Shown piece after piece: positions 8,601 to 16,306 of a stretch of 35,464 bases of DNA. The stretch is from contig JAKAKI010000087.1 of assembly GCA_021813505.1 (NCBI GenBank), positions 1-35,464 on the forward strand. Reading direction: 5' to 3'. The notes beneath the pieces are model-generated. The model saw only the letters and a program-made list of their open reading frames with translations. It ran no database searches and was not told the origin of the DNA. The stretch's first letter is position 1; every line of letters starts with the position of its first letter. This DNA is from a bacterium (GTDB taxonomy: Bacteria > Zixibacteria > MSB-5A5 > WJJR01). The position numbers and the translations under genes were made by a program.

Positions 8601-11600
8601 ACTGTTGCGGAGATGATCTTCGCGGTGGGGCTGACCGACACTTGCTTCTGCACCTCCCGGCCAAGACCATCGTAATAGGTCACGGTCACCGTCGAATCGG
8701 TAGCGCTCCGATATCGGGTCTCCTTGACCGAGTTGGGGCTGTTGGGGTTGAAGGCGCCGGCGTCAACGCGGGAGTATGTGTAGCTGTATCGGGCAATCGT
8801 ATTGCCGTCCGGGTCGACCAAAGACGCGAGCCGGCCGAATCCATCGAAGTAGTTGCGCTCGGCGGCGATGTTATTGGCGTCAAACGCCGCCTGCAACTGC
8901 CCAGTGCCGCGATCATACGCGAACGTCTGCATCGGGCACTCGACCGGCTGAATGCGGAGGTCGTCGAAATACGCCACAGGGTATCCAACGCCGACGTGAG
9001 CACAGCATGCGATATCTTGATTCAACGCCTCGAACACGACCTCGACGCGGGTCCAAAGGCCCGATGCCGGCGGACTGACAGTTATGTCCACACCTGATCC
9101 GCCAGGAGTGAATACTCGCAACCCGGTGCCGCTCTGACTTCCAACGCAAAGAACCCACCCCGAGAAGAGGTAGTACTTCCCCGGTATCAGCATCCCGGCG
9201 AGGAACGTTCGCTTAGGGCCGTCCATCCCGATTCCCACCAGCGAGTTATCCCAAACACGGGCAGAGTAATCCCCGGAGTATTTGTACTCGGAAGACAACG
9301 ACACATTGCCACGCGGCCCCGGTCCTTCCGCTATCGAGGATGCCGCGGCATACTCATCGGCGGTCCAGCCATCGAAGGGGAGTCCGTCTTCGAATCCGTT
9401 GTAGGAGACTTCCGTTGTGTCCGCATTGGACGCCTCAAGGACAGTCTGCGAACCGGCATAACCAGACAGATAACTGGTCTTCAGTCCCGATGGATCGATC
9501 TTGAGACGGACGTTGCCGTAGGCATCGTACGCGACAAAGGTTGTGGTTTCGATCTCTGCCGGACTGATCGTACGATAGTCATATTGGTGCCAGGGATAGA
9601 CGCGCTCGTTGCCGAAGTCTTTGTAATCATACCGCGTCCTGGATGCCGTCTGCACTCCGTTGCTGTCCTTCTGTATCTCCGTTCGGTACACGAGGTCGAG
9701 CATGTTCTTGCGGGTCAAGAGTGCGGCTAATGTGCCGTCCTGATTATGCAAGTATTCCTTCACCGTCTTGCGGGAGACGCTGTTGCCAAGCAGCTCGGTC
9801 TGCGCAGACACGAGGCCGTTGAGTTCGTCGTAGTCGTAAAGAGTCGTATACAGAACTGGATTCATTCCGTCCTGGTCGAATTCTCTCCGCTCTGTCCTGA
9901 CGTTCTTAACCCAGATTGAGCGCGCTTGGCCAGATGGGTAGTGAGGTATTCCTTGTGACGGTGGCGTGTCAGGAAGATCTACATTGTGTGCCGCTTTCGT
10001 GACAAAAGAGTACTGGTTCTCAACTCTCAACACAGTATCTGCGTTACCGTCGAGAAGAACTGTGCGATAAGGAAGACCGCGTTTGACCCCCTCCAAGACA
10101 AAGCGCCCAGCCAAGACTGCATCCGGAAAGGCCTCCGCGACATCTACCAGGGGCGAAGGGGACACTCCTGCCGGGTGGCTGTAATCATTGAACACGGCAG
10201 CGCCATTCGTGAAGTACATGAGACTACCTTGTCCCGCAGGGTCTGAACTGAGACGCCACTTTGCACTCCGGTATCCCACTTCCTGGGAATTGCCGACATA
10301 TCCAATGTAAGGGGCCTTTTTCGCTGGAGTCTGCGGCTTGGTCACGACTCCCTCACCATAACTATAGTCCACTGGCTCGTCAGTCCCAAATCCTCCGTCC
10401 AATCGGCGTTGACGGAGACGTATTCCGCCGCGTTCAACTCCAGACTCATCGAGCGAACCGCCTTGCTTACGATACCATAGGTTGCCAACACCGGCGGGGG
10501 CACGGTAGTCATCCCAACTCCACTTATACCGATTGGACTCAAAGGTGAAGTGTTCCGTCGCGCCACTCGGATAATCAATTCTCGACATGCTCCATGCCTT
10601 TTGATAATCTCCTGGTTTACCTTTGCGCTTGGAACGGTAATAGCCCCAGTTCTCCTGATACCATGGCGCGTAATAGCTTTGATTCTCCAATTCAAACTCA
10701 CTGAAATCAACGTTTGTATCCGGGAACTCGAAGTACAAATGCTCGACGTATATCGGGTTCGTGGCATAATCAAAGCGCAATGGCGGGAGAGAGCCTTGAT
10801 TCACACTTGAATCCAAAACCGAAAGGAGAGTCAATTTGCCAGTGGAGTCCGTAGTCGTCCCAAGAGAACCGTATTTCCGCTGGAAATTCACGTGCCATCC
10901 CAGGGTCTGTTCGTCTGTCCAAGAGTCAAACGTTGTGGGTCTGCTGCTCGTTGAAGCGTAGTTGAAAGTGATCTTGCGGACCTTTTCCGCGCCGACTGGG
11001 GATCTTGCGTATAGTACCAAGCTATCCAGCTTCTTTGGGCGCAGCGAATCTGGCGAATTCGATCCGTAGAATCCCAAGTTGTCGCTCCTTGAAGACAGAT
11101 AGAGCTCTAGCCTGTGAGTTGGCGTCTCCACGAATCGCGGGTAATGAACGTAATGCCATTGCCAGACTGAATCGCTTGTAGGGCTGCTGCCGAACCACTG
11201 ATACTGACCATCGAATGCCCGCATGGCCTTGTTTGCATAGTTGATTCGTGTGGGCACTGGATCGTAGAGAACGCGCACCCAACTGCCCTGATCTGCTGAA
11301 CTGGGAACTCCATCGGCGTCGGCGTCCACATAATCGGCAGAAAGGACTTCTGTGAGCTTGTAAGAGTAGCCAAAGGCCAAACTCATAGAATCATCGGATG
11401 GCTCGTACGAGATGTTCCCTTTTCGGGTCGTTGCTCGGATGAAATCCGACACGCCGAACTTGTATCTCGTACCCGATCGGGTCGCGACAGTAAGGCACTC
11501 TATCCTGGAAACAAAGCCCTGATGAAAGACATTATTCGGATTCCCAGTGTAGATCTCCGGATTCAGGTAGTACCCGCCCCAATCTGTGAATGAAATGTCG

Positions 11601-12607
11601 TAATCGACGGAGGCGCCACTCCAGTTCTCGAAGATGAAACGCTTGCTGCGACAGAATAGCGCGAATCGATCTCCGTTCTCGACAGTCACACCGGTTCCTG
11701 TCCAACCTGGATTGCTCGACGAAACCGAAATGGCTGCGGACCGAAGCCAAGGTCCTGTATCCCCCACGCGCTTGTACACGTAAACCGCGCATTGTCCAGC
11801 GTTGTCATTGAAGCCACTGGTGCTGTCATTGAAGGCCAACTTAAGCTCACCGGCGAAATTGTACGTCCGGCCGAACACTGTCGACCCCATGGGGGGCGAT
11901 ACATAGCAGTGGCGCTGCCTCTCGTTGTTCGCGACGGTGCTGCTGTCGGGCTCGTAGTTTGTACCTCCTATTCGTAAGGCAATGCCAAAACTACGCTGGT
12001 GGCGTGACATCCAGCCATTGAAATTCTTGTCATCTATGGCGCGATCACTCTTTCCCGCAGGGCCAAATGCAACACCTCCGCTTCTGAAGATGTTGCTGGA
12101 ATCCGCCACGATGCTGAGGTTAGAACCCAAATCACCAACGGCTACTGTCCACAAATCGGGTCCGTCAATTGCCTGACTATCGGCCGGAGATGGATCATTC
12201 CAAGTGTCATCTACGAGCCACCCGTCGTGTTGATGGATCGCTGAGCCAGACATGTGAGTCAGCATGAGTTCGTCTGGGATGTACACTACACTCCGCTCTA
12301 TGCTCCCCAAGTTCAAACCAAAACCCAATCCGACCCAACTGGCCTCCTGCTCGCAACCGATACCGCTGTTGTAGGTCAAGTCGATCGGGAAATCCAGCCC
12401 GCCTCGGCCTGGAACTGTCAGCAGGTGATACTTCCAATTGAGGCTGCCGGTGTATTGATTGATGCCTGAGCCATTGTTGACCAGCTTGAAATTCGCTGCG
12501 TTCGGACCCGGCTGGGCCGTCGCTTCTGCACCTGCGCGATCAGCAGGCACAAGGCTGCAGGCGAACGACGCGAGGCACGCCATAGCTAGGCGGAAAGTCC
12601 GGTTCAT
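5636..12607 (-). CDS. Full-length secreted Rhs/YD-repeat polymorphic toxin
   Basis: This 2323-aa protein has a Sec signal peptide at residues 1-28 (MNRTFRLAMACLASFACSLV), so it is exported by Sec rather than carried by a type VI PAAR domain, none of which is seen. A SpvB/TcdB-like N-terminal segment follows (VPGRGGLDFPIDLTYNSGIG), then a long shell region, a carbohydrate-binding-module-like domain at about 1080-1220 (GLWTRVEVVFEA, VAYFDDLRI), YD repeats from about 1225, the Rhs-associated core at about 1984-2122 and a hydrophobic pre-toxin region. The last 90 residues (nt 5639-5908) are a compact tip with RFPDIST, then HENVGK and ISREQKALEDIERATG, resembling restriction-endonuclease-fold Rhs toxins. 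The ATG at 12607 is preceded by AAGGAG 8 nt upstream. The likely role is delivery of the tip into neighbouring cells, with self-protection by the downstream immunity gene. The toxin activity is the least certain part. Confidence 0.88.
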   Translation of the reverse strand: MNRTFRLAMACLASFACSLVPADRAGAEATAQPGPNAANFKLVNNGSGINQYTGSLNWKYHLLTVPGRGGLDFPIDLTYNSGIGCEQEASWVGLGFGLNLGSIERSVVYIPDELMLTHMSGSAIHQHDGWLVDDTWNDPSPADSQAIDGPDLWTVAVGDLGSNLSIVADSSNIFRSGGVAFGPAGKSDRAIDDKNFNGWMSRHQRSFGIALRIGGTNYEPDSSTVANNERQRHCYVSPPMGSTVFGRTYNFAGELKLAFNDSTSGFNDNAGQCAVYVYKRVGDTGPWLRSAAISVSSSNPGWTGTGVTVENGDRFALFCRSKRFIFENWSGASVDYDISFTDWGGYYLNPEIYTGNPNNVFHQGFVSRIECLTVATRSGTRYKFGVSDFIRATTRKGNISYEPSDDSMSLAFGYSYKLTEVLSADYVDADADGVPSSADQGSWVRVLYDPVPTRINYANKAMRAFDGQYQWFGSSPTSDSVWQWHYVHYPRFVETPTHRLELYLSSRSDNLGFYGSNSPDSLRPKKLDSLVLYARSPVGAEKVRKITFNYASTSSRPTTFDSWTDEQTLGWHVNFQRKYGSLGTTTDSTGKLTLLSVLDSSVNQGSLPPLRFDYATNPIYVEHLYFEFPDTNVDFSEFELENQSYYAPWYQENWGYYRSKRKGKPGDYQKAWSMSRIDYPSGATEHFTFESNRYKWSWDDYRAPAGVGNLWYRKQGGSLDESGVERGGIRLRQRRLDGGFGTDEPVDYSYGEGVVTKPQTPAKKAPYIGYVGNSQEVGYRSAKWRLSSDPAGQGSLMYFTNGAAVFNDYSHPAGVSPSPLVDVAEAFPDAVLAGRFVLEGVKRGLPYRTVLLDGNADTVLRVENQYSFVTKAAHNVDLPDTPPSQGIPHYPSGQARSIWVKNVRTERREFDQDGMNPVLYTTLYDYDELNGLVSAQTELLGNSVSRKTVKEYLHNQDGTLAALLTRKNMLDLVYRTEIQKDSNGVQTASRTRYDYKDFGNERVYPWHQYDYRTISPAEIETTTFVAYDAYGNVRLKIDPSGLKTSYLSGYAGSQTVLEASNADTTEVSYNGFEDGLPFDGWTADEYAAASSIAEGPGPRGNVSLSSEYKYSGDYSARVWDNSLVGIGMDGPKRTFLAGMLIPGKYYLFSGWVLCVGSQSGTGLRVFTPGGSGVDITVSPPASGLWTRVEVVFEALNQDIACCAHVGVGYPVAYFDDLRIQPVECPMQTFAYDRGTGQLQAAFDANNIAAERNYFDGFGRLASLVDPDGNTIARYSYTYSRVDAGAFNPNSPNSVKETRYRSATDSTVTVTYYDGLGREVQKQVSVSPTAKIISATVYNRAGQVAATTKPIEKNGALGSMAYETGFLPAGWTVGTAMTSGDLNSYYDADGPGSNCGGYPYSQYSYAADPLRRLKETGYPGATWKIGSSHTTQTNYLSNAASDVAGWGGRTLTKTKVIDEGGRVTYAYADRLGRTIQTQADSLDADPSRFKTLFAYDILGNRTQSIRQHSDAVTDTSTWVYNALGQQVQETTPDGGMVRTVYDLDGNTRFVMDAVRQAANQFVYYRYDALGRKVEEGTAYDVTRFTQDNANTASFPSSSYSPKFLFRYDSTGVAYGRGRLSSWADSAGNYKRCYKYDKLGRVIEEYVKLEGITNTIAYTYDWQGNLATQAISAGPVLPTVHYTYDMANRLAGVGVSGAPYRYDSLTYWPTGAVRSQAYKTTAASVCQTIDYQYNPRDWLRAINDTGTVSGLAIGTGDHFAEALGYQVSFTGDPDSVGSKLSTLPGSTELVSYDRLGRLARWHRREAGTDTTGDEIYRYDRAGNVLYWKLGATTTGFYHTYHPGTNRLKRITTNPQDAATSYQWYPNGHLWLEPTRVFQTDYRNLNNYIEINQYPPDPWSNSLTFTYDADRQRVKKAYSRGYYCACGDPEGLGAAADSTAISRWHGQDSTVPDQGTTKRSQIKSGVTPASGVPGNCVCRNLTTTMYLYTYDGRLVREYLNNATQRDFLYAGSQRIGVSEKIGAAFRLHYFITDHLGSTRSFIDSTGLVKATYNYYPFGGTRTSTVTTDTKHRYTGKELDDEDIQQYYYGARYLNGATQCFNSVDPLAAKYPGWSPYCYALANPVRNMDTKGEWVETALDVASVALSYRDFRNNPTWGNAGWLALDAVSALLPLVPAVGIIRHAGKIDEAVNLVRGVDRTADAAKLTDKTVDATKTAERTGEAAGAEKTGGRLGGPAHRGRVAERAQELEKQGHDITAGGGGPERAVRTPEGKKRFPDISTVDQNKKPYHENVGKANKDGKPISREQKALEDIERATGTKPGFTPLD
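6053..7415 (-). repeat. Long Rhs repeat, copy in the main Rhs gene
   Basis: This is the partner of 1702-3064, above 99% identical with no indels. It includes the 408-bp core block (6246-6653) also found at 4399-4806. It ends at 7415 inside the YD-repeat part of the main gene, which continues upstream with no copy in the cassettes. Confidence 0.9.
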
Positions 12608-12841
12608 CTTCTACTCTCCTTCCGTTGTGAATTGGCCCTGGGAAGACTGATTTAGTCGATTCCGCTAACACTCCCGTACTGCGGCGGCCAGCGAGCAGAC
12701 CACCCCAACTCGATTACAGGTCTTATCAGCCCAGCCCTCACGCACCGGGATTCAGGGTGACTGCTTGTCTCTCCGCTGGATCACTAGCAAATCGTCGAAT
12801 CCGGACGGTCGGGACAAGAGTCCCTGGAACTTCGCTTTGTA

Positions 12842-13510
12842 GTGTCCCTTTACTCCAGGTGCGCGTGGAACTACAGTAGCTGTATAAGTGGTCAATCATC
12901 ATCAAGTCAAGTGAAAACTGGCGTGAATAGCAGAAATTGTATCGATTCGAATGCCGGCGATGTTGTCGAAGTTGGGAATTCCGCCACGATTTCCGGCCAG
13001 GGGACTGAAAGCTACACGACCAGCTTTCGGGTCAAAGTCCGGTTCAGTGACATGAGTCCAGCCGTTCGCCCTGGCATGTCGGCCTCGGTGGACATCACGA
13101 CCGCCAGCGCCGAGGATGCACTGCTGGTTCCGTATGCCGCCGTCGTCACCCGCGAATTCGATCCGGATTCTCTGAAGAAGGCCGCCCAGCCGGCTGCCGA
13201 GTCGGGCGCGATCGCTGCGACTAATGGAGCCTCGAGTTCCGGAGATAGCGCGGCGCGTTCGGGTGCGGCCACAAAGAAGAGCAAGAAGATTCGCAAGACC
13301 GGCGTGTTCGTTGTGAAAGAGGGAAAGGCGAATTTCCGCGAAGTCACGACGGGGATCGCCGACGAGCGCAACATTGCCGTCCATTCCGGTGTCGCCGTCG
13401 GTGACACCATCGTTTCCGGATCCTTCCAGACATTGCGCCGCCTTAAGGATGGCGAATTGGTCAAAGTCGACAATCCGACACCCGGCGGTCCCGAAAAGAA
13501 AGCGATATAG
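12842..13510 (+). pseudogene. N-terminally truncated MacA/HlyD-type efflux adaptor
   Basis: From about nt 12956 the frame encodes the C-terminal half of a periplasmic adaptor: GDVVEVGNSATISGQGTESY, then RVKVRFSDMSPAVRPGMSAS and the beta-barrel/membrane-proximal part ending in DTIVSGSFQTLRRLKDGE. Such adaptors are normally around 400 aa with an N-terminal anchor, lipoyl halves and an alpha-hairpin. All of these are missing here. The 38 codons before the homology (GTG start at 12842) are not adaptor-like, and the bases just before GDVVEVG look like frameshifted adaptor sequence. It sits 21 bases ahead of two matching permease genes, so it was the first preserved gene of that operon. The break lies 235-350 bp from the Rhs start codon. 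A low-complexity A/S/G/K insertion (about residues 113-150) is natural variation for this part. Confidence 0.75.
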
Positions 13511-13531
13511 CCCGCCGGGCCCCATTCACCC

Positions 13532-14755
13532 ATGGTATTCCTGGCGCTCATCGAAGAATCGCTCGCGGCGCTGTGGGCCAATCACCTGCGCTCGGCGCTG
13601 ACGATCTTGGGAATGGTCCTGGGCGTCACATCGGTAACCACCATTGTCTCCACGGTAGAGGGTATTCAGAAGGACATGGTACGCGCGTTCGATTCGATGG
13701 GTCCGAACACATTCATGGTCTCTCGCATCGGTTTCGCCATCGACATGAAGCAGTACCTTGAGCGCTTGCGGCGGAAGAAACTCAACCGTGGATTGATCGA
13801 GCCGCTCCGTGAGGGATGCCCCGACTGCGCCGAAATCGGCGCCGAAGGGTATGGAAGCGACCATCTCAAGTACGGTTCCGCCGGTTTGAGCTGGGTGCAG
13901 ATCATCGGCGAGACACCCAACATGCTGGCCATACGCGAGAAGGACGTCGCCGAGGGCCGCTACCTTTCGTGGGAGGATGACTACCGCCGCCGCAAGGTGG
14001 CGTTCATTGGTTCCGTCATTCAGGAGAAGTTGTTTCCCAATGAGGACCCGATCGGCAAGCGGATGCGCATCGGGGCGAATGAATTTACGGTCGTCGGCGT
14101 CGCCGAGAAATTGGGCGGGCTCTTTGGTTCGGATGCTGATGAATTTGTCTCGATTCCGCTGTCGATACACCAGATTCTCTATCCCACACCCGGCAATCCC
14201 GTCAATCTCGTGATCCGCGCCTCGTCACTCGAGCGGCGTGAGGAGGCCATGGACCAGGTGCGCGTTATCCTGCGCACCATCCGCCGTGTCGACTACGAGA
14301 AGGATGATGACTTTGAGATTTTCACTCCCGAGGCCATTTTGAGTTTCATCAATAATATCACGCGCGCCTTCCGCGTGCTCCTGGTGTCATTGCCGCTGTT
14401 GTCGATCGTGGTCGGCGGGATCGTTATCATGAACATCATGATGATTTCCGTGACCGAGCGCACGCGCGAAATCGGCATTCGCAAATCGATCGGCGCCCGC
14501 CGCCGGCACATCATCGCGCAGTTTCTGTACGAATCGCTGATTCTTTCGCTGGTCGGCGGCCTGCTCGGGGCCGGGCTGGGGATATTTCTGGGCAACACGA
14601 TTCTGACATCTCTGATGGACATTCAGGTTTCGGCAACGGTGCTGGGGCTCGTATTGGGCTTCGGGATATCAACCGGCGTCGGACTGTTCTTTGGCATTTA
14701 CCCGGCAATCAAAGCGTCGCGGCTCGATCCGATCAAGGCCCTCTCCTATGACTAA
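13532..14755 (+). CDS. MacB/FtsX-like ABC transporter permease, first copy
   Basis: This 407-aa inner-membrane protein has the MacB layout: one N-terminal membrane helix (LRSALTILGMVLGVTSVTTI), a periplasmic MacB-type domain of about 220 residues (GRYLSWEDDYRRRKVAFIG, IGKRMRIGANEFTVVGV), then three C-terminal helices forming the FtsX domain. The conserved cytoplasmic loop ERTREIGIRKSIGARRRHI is present. It should work as a dimer or heterodimer with the next gene, coupled to a LolD/MacB-type ATPase and a periplasmic adaptor, and export a substrate I cannot name. No ATPase domain is fused or encoded nearby. ATG at 13532 follows the adaptor remnant by 21 bases with a weak ribosome-binding site. 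Confidence 0.9.
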   Translation: MVFLALIEESLAALWANHLRSALTILGMVLGVTSVTTIVSTVEGIQKDMVRAFDSMGPNTFMVSRIGFAIDMKQYLERLRRKKLNRGLIEPLREGCPDCAEIGAEGYGSDHLKYGSAGLSWVQIIGETPNMLAIREKDVAEGRYLSWEDDYRRRKVAFIGSVIQEKLFPNEDPIGKRMRIGANEFTVVGVAEKLGGLFGSDADEFVSIPLSIHQILYPTPGNPVNLVIRASSLERREEAMDQVRVILRTIRRVDYEKDDDFEIFTPEAILSFINNITRAFRVLLVSLPLLSIVVGGIVIMNIMMISVTERTREIGIRKSIGARRRHIIAQFLYESLILSLVGGLLGAGLGIFLGNTILTSLMDIQVSATVLGLVLGFGISTGVGLFFGIYPAIKASRLDPIKALSYD

Positions 14756-16001
14756 GCGATTCAAATCGTGGCCGGAGATGGTCGAAGGGATGCGGCTGGC
14801 GATGGATGCCGTCCGCACCGACAAGTTCCGTTCGATCATGACCATCATCGGCGTCATGATCGGGGTCGGGGCGGTCATTCTGGTCAACACCATCATGGAT
14901 GGGTTCACGCAGTACACGTACGAGTCCATCGATAAGATTGGCCGCAATGTGATGTACGTGACGCAGTGGAATGGTCATGAAGACTGGGACAATTTGACCG
15001 AAGAAGAGCGGCGCCGCAAGCCGATCACAATGGACGAGGCGTTTGCCATTCGCGATATGTGCTCTTTGGTCGGCGCCATCGCCCCGCAAAAGCGTGCCCG
15101 CAACAACATTCTGAAATACGGGGATAAAGAAATCCGCACGCCCGATGACTTTCGCGGCACGTGGCCCGAATGGGTGGATGTGATGGTGCGCGAGATCCCG
15201 AATGGCCGCTCTTTCGATCATCAGGATATGGACCGCGAGGCAATGGTTATTGTCATCGGGCCCGAAATCGCCGATGCGCTCTTTGACTCCCACGAGGAGG
15301 CCGTGGGCAAAGACATCAGGGTCAATGGCTACAAGTTTCAGGTAATCGGCGTCATGGAGCGGATCGAAGACTTTTTCAACATCAGCGAGAACGACTTCGC
15401 CTTCATTCCCATGACGACGTTCGAACGGCTCTATCCGAGGGAGAAGGAAGTTGAACTTCTGGTCAGCGCTGTCTCGCGCCAAACGTTCGACGAGTCGTAC
15501 GATCAGGTCGTCAACGCGCTCCGGCGGGTGCGCAAACTCCGGCCGGAGGACGAGAACAACTTCGGCATTGAGACCCAGGATCGATTCAAGGATCAGGTCG
15601 GGAACATCACGGGTAAAGTGCACCTGGGGGCTACGGCGGTAGCCTGCGTGGGTCTGATGGTGGGTGTCATCGGTGTGATGAACATTATGCTGGTCGCTGT
15701 CACCCAGCGTACGCGCGAGATCGGTATTCGCAAAGCCGTCGGGGCACGGCGCGCGAACATCCTGTTCCAATTCCTCGTGGAGGCCGCCACTCTCACTGGC
15801 ATGGGCGGGCTTGTCGGTGTTGTTCTGGGAGCGTCGGTCGGTTTCCTCATCACGTCACTCCTGCACTGGCACTACTCCCTCTCGCCGCTATGGACCGTGA
15901 TCGGCCTTGCCCTGTCGGTCGGAACCGGTGTCATCGCCGGACTCTACCCCGCGTGGCGCGCCGCAAGGGTTGATCCAATTATCGTGTTGCGGTACGAGTA
16001 G
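14748..16001 (+). CDS. MacB/FtsX-like ABC transporter permease, second copy
   Basis: This 417-aa homologue of the preceding permease has the same architecture: an N-terminal helix (RSIMTIIGVMIGVGAVILVN), a MacB-type periplasmic domain and three C-terminal helices with the loop QRTREIGIRKAVGARRANI. I chose the ATG at 14748, which overlaps the stop of the first permease by 8 bases. A TTG at 14691 would extend the protein far into that gene. Two different permeases in tandem suggest a heterodimeric membrane unit. The operon ends here, 305 bases before the convergent TonB receptor. Its partner ATPase is absent from the window, so the complex could only work with an ATPase encoded elsewhere. Confidence 0.9.
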   Translation: MTKRFKSWPEMVEGMRLAMDAVRTDKFRSIMTIIGVMIGVGAVILVNTIMDGFTQYTYESIDKIGRNVMYVTQWNGHEDWDNLTEEERRRKPITMDEAFAIRDMCSLVGAIAPQKRARNNILKYGDKEIRTPDDFRGTWPEWVDVMVREIPNGRSFDHQDMDREAMVIVIGPEIADALFDSHEEAVGKDIRVNGYKFQVIGVMERIEDFFNISENDFAFIPMTTFERLYPREKEVELLVSAVSRQTFDESYDQVVNALRRVRKLRPEDENNFGIETQDRFKDQVGNITGKVHLGATAVACVGLMVGVIGVMNIMLVAVTQRTREIGIRKAVGARRANILFQFLVEAATLTGMGGLVGVVLGASVGFLITSLLHWHYSLSPLWTVIGLALSVGTGVIAGLYPAWRAARVDPIIVLRYE

Positions 16002-16306
16002 AGAATTCGGGTGATCGTGGCGCCGGGCCTTGCGACCCTCTATTCAACTTCGAATCGGTGCGTGTGATTATGGTCAGCACGGATGAAGTCCGTTGTTGAA
16101 CGTTGTCTCAGTAGAATTCTCGGATTGCAGTGAGCATCGGCAATGCCCAACATCATAGGGCTTGCTGAAAAACCGGGCAGACAAGAGTGTCTGCCCCACT
16201 CTTGGTCATGGACGTTCTTGTCTCCCAGTGGCGCCCACGCCTGTCCGCGCTCTCGTTTACAGATGCTGGGGATTCTCCAACATACCGGGTAAAGATTGCA
16301 CCCTCC
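16002..16306. other. Intergenic space between convergent genes
   Basis: This separates the plus-strand permease from the minus-strand TonB receptor. The only structure I see is the perfect palindrome at 16175-16196. Short open frames here show no coding character. Confidence 0.6.
16175..16196. repeat. Intergenic palindromic hairpin, possibly a two-way terminator
   Basis: GGGCAGAC and GTCTGCCC form a perfect 8-bp stem around a six-base loop AAGAGT. It lies between convergent genes, which would suit bidirectional termination, but no T tract follows on either strand. A smaller hairpin with a similar loop (GGGAC-AAGA-GTCCC) lies at 12811-12824 upstream of the broken adaptor, so this may instead belong to a family of intergenic palindromes. 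Confidence 0.45.

Noticed and set aside
14733-15770. Long minus-strand open frame opposite the second permease
   Set aside because: It lies antisense to a clear MacB-type permease and is histidine/aspartate-rich with no family likeness, as expected of a shadow frame in GC-rich DNA.
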